Below the pieces are notes generated by a model. The model saw nothing but the letters and a program-made list of their open reading frames with translations. It was not told the origin of the DNA and did not search any database. A DNA stretch of 64,000 nt from Ichthyophis bannanicus (lineage: Eukaryota; Chordata; Amphibia; Gymnophiona; Ichthyophiidae): NCBI GenBank assembly GCA_033557465.1, contig CM066044.1:196160184-196224183 (forward strand). Direction: 5' to 3'. This document shows, piece by piece, positions 22,538 to 31,690 of the stretch. A program made the position numbers and the translations under genes. Every line of letters begins with the position of its first letter. Positions within the stretch are counted from its first letter, which is position 1.

Positions 22538-24111
22538 TCAAAGGCCTTGAGGAGGCTGAGACTGCTGGGACGGCTGAAGCTTAGCAGTCTTTGCTTTTCT
22601 TTGTTTGGGTGGTTGCTGACCTTTCCTGACAAGCTGATCTGTAGAACGTCCCTGCTGAGAATAAGCAGGATAATATCTTTTCTTTTTAGAAAAGAATGGT
22701 TTATTGAAAGATTTCTTTCTTGCAGGATCAGCTGTGGACTTGGATAATATATCCAAGGTGGAGTTGTCAGCATCCAACTCATTGGCCTTTTCTTGCCAAT
22801 CTTTACCAAGCAGGTTCTCACCAGTACAAGAAATATTTCCGAATTTGTCTTGTACCCAGAGCTCAAGATCAGATGCCTGGAGCCAAGCAATTCTACGTGC
22901 ACCTATGGCAATGGCAGAGGTTCTGCTTATGCACTCAAAACAGTCAAAAGCTGCACGGCTGACAATTTTAGAAACATCTTGGGCATGTTTGACCAGCGTG
23001 AGAAAATCCTGCCTTCTATCCTCAGGAAGAAGGGGACTCAAAGCCTCTAAATCACCTGTGACTTCTTTCAGGAACATTCCCATATATAGACTATAGGAAT
23101 GGATCCTGGCAGAAAGCATGGAAGCTTGGAAGACACGACGTCCAAAAGCATCCAAAGTTCTGCACTCACGTCCTGGAGAATTAGAGGCATGCCTCTTTGC
23201 ACTCTTGATCCTTCTCATAGCTGATTCCACTACAATAGAGTGGTGAGGAAGCTGAGTTTTCTGGAAACCAGGACAAGGAGAGACTCGATACAGAGTATCC
23301 AGTTTACAAGAATGAGGAGAGGTGGTAAGAGGCGTCTCCCACATTCTTAACATGAGATCATGCAAGATCTCATGGATGGGCAAGGTAGCTGCCTCCTTAG
23401 GAGTTTTAGGATATTGTAAAATTTGTAACGGTACCGGAAGGCATCGCATGACTGGGTGCTGGCAATGCGGATGCCGATGCTGTTGGTACCGGTACCGATA
23501 CCGGTGCCGGAGTCGGTGCCGGTACCAGTTGAATTGTCTGACGCGGTTCCGAGGGTGTCTATGCCGCAAGGAGAGCCGCCAGACTGCGTTCAATAGCCAG
23601 GACCCTCTGGTCTATCGATGATGCTGATGCCTGGATGTCGGTACCGGAGAAGACCGCCGGTACCCCAGAGCATGGCACCAGTAGTTCTGCCGAGGTCGAG
23701 GACTCGAGAACATCCTGGAGCCACGATAATGCTTTGGAAGCCGAAGCCTCCCGCCGGGGCAATTTTGCCGGTGCAGAATCCTCAAGGGCAACGCCAGAGG
23801 CATCTCGATGCTTAGAAGGAGACCTACCCTTTGAGGACCGGCTAGACTTATGTTTAATTACCTGAGATCCACGGGAGAAAGACGAAGCCATGGAAGATGT
23901 CAATGCCATAGAAGCTGCATCAGAGGGAAACAGGGTACTGAGCTTGGCAGCTCGGTTCTGTCTACCTCTCAGACATCATGTCATAGGCCATACATTCCAA
24001 GATGGAATGGTCAGGACCTAAACATTTCAGACACCACTCATGGGTGTCGGTGATGGAGATGGTACCGCCACACTTGGTGCACTTTTTAAAACCCGAAGAG
24101 GGTTTTTCCAT
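22538..24111 (-). pseudogene. DIRS Gag (copy 2)
   Basis: Gag starts at 24111 with MEKPSSGFKKCTKCGGTI and the knuckle CLKCLGPDHSILEC. A Ser/Lys/Arg-rich middle follows (SRGSQVIKHKSSRSSKGRS). The long C-terminal frame 23593-22538 (351 aa) contains LMLRMWETPL, SIVVESAMRRIKS, DFLTLVKHAQDVSK and ASDLELWVQDKFG. The N-terminal, middle and C-terminal parts are in different frames, and the GTACCG-rich middle is shorter than in copy 1. Confidence 0.8.
23430..23650. repeat. GGTACCG word array inside gag (copy 2)
   Basis: Repeated CGGTACCG, GATACCGG and GGTACCGG words occur here (near 23431, 23489, 23496, 23520 and 23640). They correspond to the array in copy 1 but over a shorter stretch. Two further words in the leader (near 24232) use the same core. 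Confidence 0.65.
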
Positions 24112-24496
24112 TGTGAAAAAAATCTTGGGCCTAAGGCCCAAAATGGCGCGTGCACCTGGAAAAAAAATGGGAAAAAGTACTAAGAATTTTTTTTTTTTTT
24201 TTTTTAAGAAAAGAAAGAAAGAAAAAACGGCGGTACCGGTAAGCGTCGAGGAAGGCAGACACGACCACAAAAAAGAAGGAAAATTTTCTGCGGTGACAGG
24301 AACATGACCTGCTGGCTCTGTGGAAAACGAAGAACTGGAGAGAGGCAATTGGGAAAGGTGGGAAGGCAGCACGCAGGCGCTGTGGGATGCTCCCAAAAGC
24401 TTTCTAATTGGACGCTGGGGAGCGTTCCCACACAGGCTCCATCGGTACATACGATACCCATATGTGATGACTACATTCCTGCTTGTTCCTGGAGAT

Positions 24497-25105
24497 TGAT
24501 ATTTATGCTGGTCTTTACATATCTGAGTTGAAGAGCTTAAAAACTAACCAAACTACAGCTCTTAGGATCTTGCCTCATGCACATAAATTTGAGCATGCAA
24601 CTCCATTATATACAGCAGCAATGGCTTTGAGTACTTTCCTGGATATACTTTAAAATTCTGACTTTGGCCCATAAGCACTGTATATTGGTATCTGACTTAT
24701 GTATCCTCACTAATCACCCTGCACGTGCCAGGTCGTACGTTATTTTCTATTTATGAAAAAAATAGATTGTCCATTCCCTCCGTCTCTGATGCCAAACAGG
24801 AAACCACTAGACGATCTGCATTTTTCTTTAAAGCCCTGATTCTTTGGAATGATCTACCCCTTAGCTATGCTTGGGACCACCCTATAAAAAAATTCAGACC
24901 AGACTTAAAAACACACCTTACTGAGGAAGTGTTTGGGGGCCTTTGAATGGTGGGGACGGAGGACTTATCTTTAAGTTTCTCTCTAATCAATGGGATGATC
25001 TTTTTATCTTCGTCTAGTTTAGTGGATTGTAAATTGCTTAATTTTTTTATTTTCATTAGAAGGCAGGATAACAAATCATAATAAATCATAATTGCTAATA
25101 TCATA
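24497..25105 (+). pseudogene. L2-type LINE ORF2, 3' segment and tail
   Basis: This continues the LINE broken at 16278: after DIYAGL the translation reads ELKSLKTNQTTALRILPHAH. It then gives a C-terminal block with FFKALILWNDLPLSYAWDH and RPDLKTHLTEEVF (24725-24946), the WNDLP-type end of L2/CR1 clade ORF2. After the stop at 24946 a GATTGTAAATTGC-type 3' end with AATCATAATAAATCATAAT follows, up to about 25105. Several in-frame stops show that it is old. Confidence 0.8.
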
Positions 25106-25464
25106 CTTTATTTTATTGCTAATTGATGTGAGACATGAAAAATTAAGCTTGATACTGTAGCCTCATTAAAAAAATGCAGGTTAGTCCATATCTACTGTTT
25201 ACTGCACTCAAACTAAACATTCAGAACTGCTTAGTAGACTGATTTATAGCAAGGTAGTAAAAGTCACATACCAAACTTGAACTAAACATTTTTAATTACA
25301 GTTTCTTTAACAGAAATAAAACGCAGCCCCTAGATTGTTTGAGTGAGCATTATTTTTGTGTTATTTTGATAGGGAGAGATATTGAAGTCCACAGAGGAAT
25401 GTGTTACCACTGTTAAGTTTCCTACAATAATGGATATCTTATAAGGCCAGTCCTGGTTTCTTAC
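25106..25464 (-). other. XPO6: XPO6 intron, unique sequence downstream of the exon
   Basis: AT-rich single-copy-looking DNA lies between the L2 tail and the splice donor of the exon. The donor on the minus strand is CAG|GTAAGAAA, with GT at 25464-25463. No other exon was recognised here. Confidence 0.6.
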
Positions 25465-25662
25465 CTGCAAGATGTTGGTAAAGAAGTCATGGTAAAACAT
25501 AGGCCAGTCTTGCCTGCCAATGTCTACGATCACCTTGCAGAGCTTGTTGCGAATGAAATATGGCAATGTCTTGTGGTGCGCAAGCAGGAGCTTTGGCAAG
25601 CAGTTCCGAATCTCCATCTTATCTGAAGACGGGACCCCTAGCCACATCTTGTTGATGAGGTT
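25465..25662 (-). CDS. XPO6: Exportin-6, one internal coding exon (66 codons)
   Basis: The minus-strand translation begins NLINKMWLGVPSSDKMEIRN and ends FYHDFFTNILQ. I recognise it as the N-terminal region of vertebrate exportin-6, the RanGTP-dependent nuclear exporter of actin-profilin, within its exportin-1-like helical domain. The exon is exactly 198 bp with phase 0 at both ends. The acceptor is a pyrimidine-rich CTTTTGTCTTCAAG|AAC and the donor is CAG|GTAAGA. Intact splice sites and introns argue against a processed pseudogene. Neighbouring exons were not found, so both introns are long and filled with repeats. A family-D DIRS ends 82 bp upstream of the acceptor. Confidence 0.92.
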
Positions 25663-25744
25663 CTTGAAGACAAAAGATGTATATAACGCCTCAGGAATTT
25701 TAATGATCAATACATAGCTCCCAAAGGCATGTGCAACTCCACCT

Positions 25745-25908
25745 AAGATGAAATTAGACTTACCTGCTAATTGTTGTTCCTTTAAGAACTCCAGTCCAGT
25801 CCCAGAATCTTTGGGTAATATACACCCTCCAGCAGCTTGGAGACTGAACAATGACACTCTTCTGATGTCACCGTATAAGTACCTGAGGGACCGCCTCCTT
25901 GCTCCAGT
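25745..25908. repeat. Family-D terminal repeat, 3' end of element
   Basis: The segment from 25774 to 25908 is an inverted copy of 31563-31695, with landmarks CAAGGAGGCGGTCCCTCAGG and GTACTTATACGGTGACAT on the opposite strand. The outermost 29 bp (25745-25773) are found only here and in the internal complementary region. On the element's sense strand it contains CAG|GTAAGT with GT at 25763-25762. Confidence 0.85.
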
Positions 25909-26194
25909 AACCTATTGACAAAGCAGACTCACCAGAGCAACAATTAAGTAGCAAATCACGCTAAACAATAAGAATTATAAAATGAGCCAAGTAATGTGCT
26001 CTTAATAAATAACTAGAGTTGTCCTGAGATGGACTGCCCTCTGACTAAGAAAAATATGATGAAAATAAAAAATTCCCTTAACCTATCTTTCCTTTACAAA
26101 ATATAATTAATATAATATATAATTAACTCCTTAACTTACCGAGTGAAATACTATACCTGTTAGATTCAGGCTGCATTGAACAAGGGAGGGGTAC

Positions 26195-26290
26195 GGGACT
26201 GGACTGGAGTTCTTAAAGGAACAACAATTAGCAGGTAAATCTAATTTCATCTTCCTTATCACTCCAGTCCAGTCCCGGAATCTTTGGGGA
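26195..26290. repeat. Family-D internal complementary region
   Basis: The first half (to about 26252) is the reverse complement of the left terminus and the second half (from about 26253) is the reverse complement of the right terminus. This composite is typical of DIRS elements and is thought to guide completion of the ends and circle formation. It overlaps the last codons of the YR frame. Confidence 0.85.
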
Positions 26291-27623
26291 TGTAACAGAG
26301 CAGTACTAAAACATCTTCAATGGGAGGGGCCTGATAGACCAGCCTGAAGAACCGCTGAACCAAAAAACAGGTATCCCTTTCCGCCTGTACATCCAGACGA
26401 TAATGTTTAATAAATGAATTTAAGGAAGACCATGTAGCAGCCTTACATATATCAACCGCCGGTACCAACCTACACTCAGCCCAGGACGTCGATTGCGCCC
26501 TTGTTGAATGCGCTTTAAGACCAACCGGAATTGTTTTGCCTTTTAACAAATATGCTGACGCTATAGCCTCTTTTATCCATCTGGCAATAGAAGCTTTGGA
26601 AGCTGCTTGTCCTTTTCTTACTCCTCCAAAAGGAATAAACAACCTTTCAGACTTATGAAAATCTTGTGTTCTTCGTAAATACTTCCTTAATGCTCTACGT
26701 ACATCCAAAAGATGTAATTTATTAAAATGTTCCTCCCCGTTCTTATTCTCAAATACTGGTAAAGAAACTACCTGATTCATATGAAATGCTGAAACCACCT
26801 TAGGCAAAAAGGATGGTACCGTTCTTAATACTACCTTGTTATCATAAAAGGAAAGAAATGGTTCCTTACAAGATAAGGCCTGTAACTCCGAAATTCTGCA
26901 TGCCGACGAAATGGCCACCAGAAAAACAACTTTAAGAGTAAGATCTTTTAAAGATGCTCGTGACAAAGGTTTGAAGGGCTCCCATACCAACGCCTGTAAA
27001 ACCAAATGCAGATCCCAAGCTGGCACTGCCAGTCTACTTGGTGGCCTCAACAGTGACACTGCTCTCAAAAAACGTTTAATATCAGGATGCGCCCCTAGCA
27101 CATTTCCATTTACTTTGCCCCTATAACAAGAGAGCCCAGCCAACTGAACTCTCAAAGACGATGCGGCTAATCCTTTTTCAAAGCCAACTTGTAAAAACGA
27201 CAAAATTTGAGAAATAGAGGTCTTTAATGGATTAAGACATTTCTCGTCACACCATGCTTCAAAAACTCTCCAAATTCTAATATATGATAAAGTGGTAGAT
27301 TTCCTTCTTGCCTTCAACAATGTGGAAATTACTGCAGAGGAATAACCCCTGGCTCTCAGCCTCGCCCTTTCAAGAGCCAAGCCGTAAGAAAGAATCGATC
27401 CACCTGTGGCATGCGCAACGGACCCTGTAGTAACAGGTCCTCTCGAATTGGTAGCAGCCACGGACGGTCTACTAGTAACCTTATTAGATCTGCATACAAC
27501 AGTTGCCTTGGCCAATCCGGAGCTATCATAATCACATACCCCTTGTGTAGTTCTACTCTTTGCAGAACACGAGAAATCAATACCCAAGGGGGAAAGACGT
27601 ACAGAAGTTGATCCCCTGGCCAA
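26259..27623 (-). CDS. DIRS tyrosine recombinase, family D, open 454-codon frame
   Basis: An uninterrupted frame encodes a tyrosine recombinase that would integrate the circular DNA copy. It has a SAM-like N-terminal core domain (about residues 85-200; ARRKSTTLSYIRIWRVFEAW) and the catalytic domain (about 225-430). Active-site residues are visible: Arg243 in ACRISELQAL, His372 and Arg375 in AHSTRAQSTSWA, and His407-Tyr408 in FIKHYRLD, with AATWSS before it. The first 80-90 codons overlap the 3' end of RT-RNase H in another frame, so true translation may start later or by a shift. The C-terminus runs into the internal complementary region. It is the best-preserved mobile-element gene in the window. 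Confidence 0.85.
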   Translation of the reverse strand: MARGSTSVRLSPLGIDFSCSAKSRTTQGVCDYDSSGLAKATVVCRSNKVTSRPSVAATNSRGPVTTGSVAHATGGSILSYGLALERARLRARGYSSAVISTLLKARRKSTTLSYIRIWRVFEAWCDEKCLNPLKTSISQILSFLQVGFEKGLAASSLRVQLAGLSCYRGKVNGNVLGAHPDIKRFLRAVSLLRPPSRLAVPAWDLHLVLQALVWEPFKPLSRASLKDLTLKVVFLVAISSACRISELQALSCKEPFLSFYDNKVVLRTVPSFLPKVVSAFHMNQVVSLPVFENKNGEEHFNKLHLLDVRRALRKYLRRTQDFHKSERLFIPFGGVRKGQAASKASIARWIKEAIASAYLLKGKTIPVGLKAHSTRAQSTSWAECRLVPAVDICKAATWSSLNSFIKHYRLDVQAERDTCFLVQRFFRLVYQAPPIEDVLVLLCYIPKDSGTGLE

Positions 27624-29249
27624 CTTTGAGAGCGTCTAGGCCTTCCGACATCCTTTCTTTCCGACGACTGAAAAATTGGTTGACCTTTGCCGATCTGAAA
27701 GTCGCCATAAGATCCATTATTGGCATTCCCCAACGAAGCACTATCATGTCGAATACCTGTGGATGCAAAACCCACTCCCCGGGATCCAACTTTACCCGGC
27801 TCAGAAAATCGGCCTCTACATTGTCCACCCCTGCTACATGGGATGCAGACAGTGTATGTAAATTTATTTCGGCCCAAATGAACAGCTGTTCGGCTTCGGC
27901 CTCCAGAGAAACACTTCTTGTACCCCCTTGGCGATTGATATAAGCTACTGCAGTCGCATTGTCGGAAAGAACCCGAATGGCTTTTCCCCGAAGGTAAGGC
28001 TGAAACATTTTGAGCGCTAAAGTTACCGCTCTCAATTCCAATCTGTTGATTGACCAAACTCTCTCCTGTTCGGTCCATTGACCTTGCACAAACTGTCCTT
28101 CGAAGTGAGCTCCCCAGCCCAGGAGACTGGCATCTGTCATAAGAGGAATCCAGGCTGGAGTTTCCAATTGCATTCCCCTTTCCAAAACTCCTGGTTGTAA
28201 CCACCACTGAAAAGCCTGACGCATCTCTTGCGGGCAGGGTAATTTCTGGGAGAGAAGATCCTTTTGGTGAGACCATCTCCTCAGCAGTGTCCTTTGTAAA
28301 GGACGCATATGGGCTCTTGCCCAAGGAACTAGCTCCATGTTGCCGCCATGGTACCTAACAACTGGAGATAATGCCAAGCCGTGGGATACCCTCTTCTCTA
28401 GAAAACTGAGAACCAACCTTCTCAATTCCAGAGTCCGCCGTTGAGTAAGAAACACCCTTCCTCTCTTTGTATCGAAAAGAGCTCCTAGGTGTTCTAAAGT
28501 TTATGATGGTGTCAATTTGCTCTTCTTCACATTGACTACCCAACCTAGATGTTGTAACAAATGTACCACTCTGGAAGTTGCCAACTCGCTTTCTGTTTTG
28601 GACTTTGCTCAAATTAACCAATCGCCCAGGTATGGGTGAACTAACACTCCCTGCTTTCGCAATACCGCCGCAACCACCACCATAACTTTGGTGAATGTTC
28701 GTGGAGCTGTCGCAAAACCGAATGGCAAGGCCCGAAATTGGAAATGCCCCATGGGCAGTGCAAACCTTAGAAACTTCTGATGCTCCAAACGAATCGGAAT
28801 ATGAAGATATGCCTCCGAAAAATCCAGAGATGTAAGAAACTCTCCCTTTCGTACTGCCATGACTGACTGACTTCAGCGTCTCCATACGAAAATGAGTCAC
28901 TCGAAGACAACAATTAACCTTTTGAAGATCCAAAATTGGTCGAAAAGTTCCTTCCTTTTTTGGAATCACAAAATAGATGGAGTATCGACCGTATCCGCAC
29001 TGGTCCGGAGGAACCGGAACAACCGCTCTCAAGTCCAGAAGTCTTTGCAATGTCTCTTGCACAGCTTTGTATTTGACGCGTCCCTTGCAAGGAGATTGAA
29101 CGAAAGAATCTACTACTGGACACAAACTCCAAAGCATAACCCTCTCGAATGATCTCCAACAACCAGCGATCTGATGTAATTTGGACCCAGGCTGGATAAA
29201 AATCCCGTAAGCGACCTCCTACCGGCACTAAACCTGCCTGGGTCCCCAT
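27356..29249 (-). pseudogene. DIRS RT-RNase H, family D
   Basis: Blocks in order are YFVIPKKEGTFRPILDL (about 29000), FLTSLDFSEAYLHIPIR, ALPFGFATAPRTFTKVM and YLGDWLI (about 28625). RNase H follows with LMTDASLLGWGAHF, NRLELRAVTLAL, LSDNATAVAYINRQGG and VEADFLSR. The RT tail (VLISRVLQ, MIAPDWPR) overlaps the YR frame. The catalytic YxDD reads YLGD, losing one metal-binding Asp, and at least three frameshifts separate the parts. Reverse transcription from this copy is therefore not expected, unlike its open YR. Confidence 0.85.
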
Positions 29250-29311
29250 TGTGACTTTCTAAGATTCGAGGAAGAGGAGGATGCAAAACCCCTGCTTGCT
29301 CCCCTAAATCC

Positions 29312-30717
29312 TCAAAAAATCCGACTCCTGTAAAAGGGACGACCTCTTTGAAATTGTCCGAACCGAGGGGAACGAAAACGACGAAAATCCCTTTGTTGGC
29401 CCCTGGTCACTGAAACTGAACGACCAAGCTTCTGCCTGTCTTCTGGCAACCTACCAACTTTAGAATCACCTAAATCCTTTACCAGCTTGTCCAAATCCTC
29501 ACCAAACAGCAGCTTACCTCTAAAATGAAGCTTACTGAGCCTTGCTTTAGAAGACCCATCGGCAGCCCAATTGCATAGCCAAAGATATCTTCTAGCAGCA
29601 ATAACAGAAGCCATACTCTTAGACAGCGCTCTGATAAGGTCAAAATGAACATCCGCTAAATAACCAACTCCAGTCTCTAGCCGAGAAGCCTCCGTTGCAG
29701 AATCATCCATGTGCTCTCCCTGAATTCGCTGCGACCAACGAAGACAGGCTCTGGCTACCCAAGCACCACAAAATCGAAGCTTGAATAGATAATGCATTAA
29801 TATCAAATACCTGCTTCAACAAAGTATCTAGTTTTCTATCTTGAACATCTTTAAGAGCAGAACTACCTTCCACTGGAATAGTCGTCTTTTTGGTGACTGC
29901 TGAAATCGCAGCATCCACTTTGGGAGACTTAAATAAGTCCCGATCTTGGTCCACCAGAGGATAAAGGCAAGCCATAACCCTGGATCCCTTAAGACCTGCC
30001 TCAGGCATGTCCCATTCTTGTTGAATCACGTCACGCACTACCCTGTGCACCGGAAAAGCCCTTTGAGTGTTACGAAATGCCTGCAACAAAGGATCTTCTA
30101 AAGTAACATCCTCTGCAGGCCCGGAGGTAGGCATATTAAGAAGCTTTCAGTGTTTCCACAATGAGCGCAGGTAACTCATCTCTATGGAAAACCCTAACAA
30201 CTCTGGCCTGGTCCTCTTGTTCAGTGAGTTCTCCTTCTTCCAGTTCACTCTCCAATTCTGGATCTAAATCTTCCGAATTGACCTCCTCCAAGGATAACGA
30301 ATGCTCCTGACGGTCTCTCCAGCCTTCGACCTTTTTGAGGGAACAGAGCCCTCAGTAGCCTCCAGGGGAATACCCAGACGCTTACCTCCGAGTTCTCCAC
30401 CAACGTAAGAGGATTGAAGACCTTTTTGAGAACTAGCAAAGGTCTGCTGAAGAAATGCAACGAACTCTGTTGAAAATAATGCAGCCAAACCACCAGGCAA
30501 AGTAGATGCTGACAGACAAATCCAGAGCAGGAGGAGGACCCGCTATCGGATCTTGCAAAGGTTCTGGAGAAACCAGAGGTAACTCAGTTTCTGGTAAAGA
30601 CAAACCTGATCCTTTAACCCCATCAACATTGATATCCAGTCTGTTCCATGGCTGCTGCCTCCCGGACACAACCTCTACAGACTCCCGTGTCTGATACAAC
30701 ACCTCTTTTAGTACCAC
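29312..30717 (-). pseudogene. DIRS Gag-like region, family D
   Basis: Frames at 30717-30433, 30500-30264, 30134-29703 and 29806-29312 together give an acidic/Ser-rich N-terminal part and a conserved C-terminal part (CLRWSQRIQGEHMDDSATEA, LIRALSKSMASVIAARRYLW, LDKLVKDLGDSK). Position between the terminal repeat and RT, and the similar LVKDLGDSK end in the family-E relic, support a Gag assignment. No CCHC knuckle was seen. Frame changes are frequent. Confidence 0.6.
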
Positions 30718-31562
30718 AAACTAAGTAATGTGGCCTAGAAGGCATTACTTCACTAAAAAAATTTATTTAAAATTATTTAAAAATGAAGAGATTCTTTAAA
30801 AGCTTAGATAGAGAAGATGCACTACTACAGCCACCTATCTATCCACTGAAATTGAAAGGCATGCCTTTTTTTAAACAAAATTGAAGCTCCTTTTCCCTCA
30901 ACCACCACCAAAATTGAAAAAAGTACCAAAACGAGTCTCTCCCCCCTTTTAAAAACTGATACACATGGAAGGAACGATTCAATTGAAGCTCTCCCCCGCG
31001 CGTGCCCAACGCAGCACGGTTCACCGCCAAACCGCCGTTTAAAAACTAGGCAGCAAAATAAGCTGCCAACAATTCCTTTCAACGATAAATTTCTCTTACC
31101 CCATTCGGATGCTTTACCGCTGAAAATAAAAGTTTACATCAGTCTGCCAGTCTCTTCCTACGCTCAGCCATGAACGCGGCTTTAGCGATTCAGCGACCCG
31201 ACGCCTCAGACAGCAGTGCACATCTCAGCAGTGTCAGCACCTGCAACTGCTTTAAAACCAGGCTCCTCACCCAAATTTAGTGGGAGCGGGAGCCCAGCGA
31301 GAGCACATCCAACAAGAAGCGTCTCTAATATAAACAATAAAAGAAACGTCAAAGGTAAATAAAAGAGGGGGGGCACACCACAGGACCTAAGCCTGCTAAG
31401 CCAAAACAATTAATAGAATAAATAAATAGATTAAATTTAACCCTTTTAGACTAAAAACTTAAGTTAATTAATTTTAAAATAATTCTAACTGCTTAATTCT
31501 TCCTCTAATGAGCTCAGAACCTTTGGGCTCACACAACCTCCAGCTGCTTGGAGACTGAATTA

Positions 31563-31690
31563 ACTGGAGCAAGGAGGCGGTCCCTCAGGTACTTATACGG
31601 TGACATGAGAAGAGTGTCATTGTTCAGTCTCCAAGCTGCTGGAGGGCGTATATTACCCAAAGATTCCGGGACTGAACTGGAGTGATAAGG
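31563..31690. repeat. Family-D terminal repeat, 5' end of element
   Basis: Inverted partner of 25774-25908. It begins ACTGGAGCAAGGAGGCGGTC and ends GAACTGGAGTGATAAGG at the terminus defined by the internal complementary region. The match to the other end appears to continue a few bases (AACAA) past 31690. By analogy with DIRS elements it should contain the transcription start and control region. Confidence 0.85.

Larger units (their letters stand above)
16279..24496 (-). mobile_element. DIRS-type retrotransposon, family A, copy 2 (complete ends, itself interrupted)
   Basis: The low-coordinate terminus begins AGCATGG at 16279 and the high one ends GGAGAT at 24496. The internal complementary region at about 16545-16625 joins the complements of both ends (CACCTGTTACAGGTGAGTAA, then CATGCT, then TCTCCAGGGACAAGCAGG), the hallmark of DIRS elements that replicate through a circle. 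When the element is removed, the host L2 frame reads YCNDIYAGL without gap or duplication, confirming the boundaries and the absence of target duplication. A minus-strand L2 LINE lies inside it (17840-20700). Without that, the element is about 5.36 kb. Confidence 0.9.
25745..31690 (-). mobile_element. DIRS-type retrotransposon, family D, end-to-end copy
   Basis: The ends are defined by the internal complementary region at 26195-26290, which reads the complement of the left end up to CATCTT followed directly by the complement of the right end from CCTTATCACTCC. This places the termini at 25745 and 31690, a length of 5946 bp. Inverted terminal repeats, YR, RT-RNase H and gag are all present in DIRS order. 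Sequence is unrelated to families A and B at the DNA level. It lies in the XPO6 intron in the same orientation as the gene, immediately upstream of the exon. Confidence 0.9.

Noticed and set aside
16775..24111. Endogenous retrovirus or Ty3-type element
   Set aside because: RT resembles that of LTR elements, but there is no protease, DDE integrase or direct LTR. The ends are inverted repeats with an internal complementary region and a tyrosine recombinase, which defines DIRS.
25330..25857. 175-codon frame read as one protein
   Set aside because: Only the central 66 codons match exportin-6. The flanks are intron, including DIRS terminal-repeat text at the N-terminal side, and are separated by proper splice sites.
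26259..27623. Phage or bacterial integrase from contamination
   Set aside because: The recombinase lies in the fixed DIRS gene order with matching terminal repeats inside a vertebrate intron.
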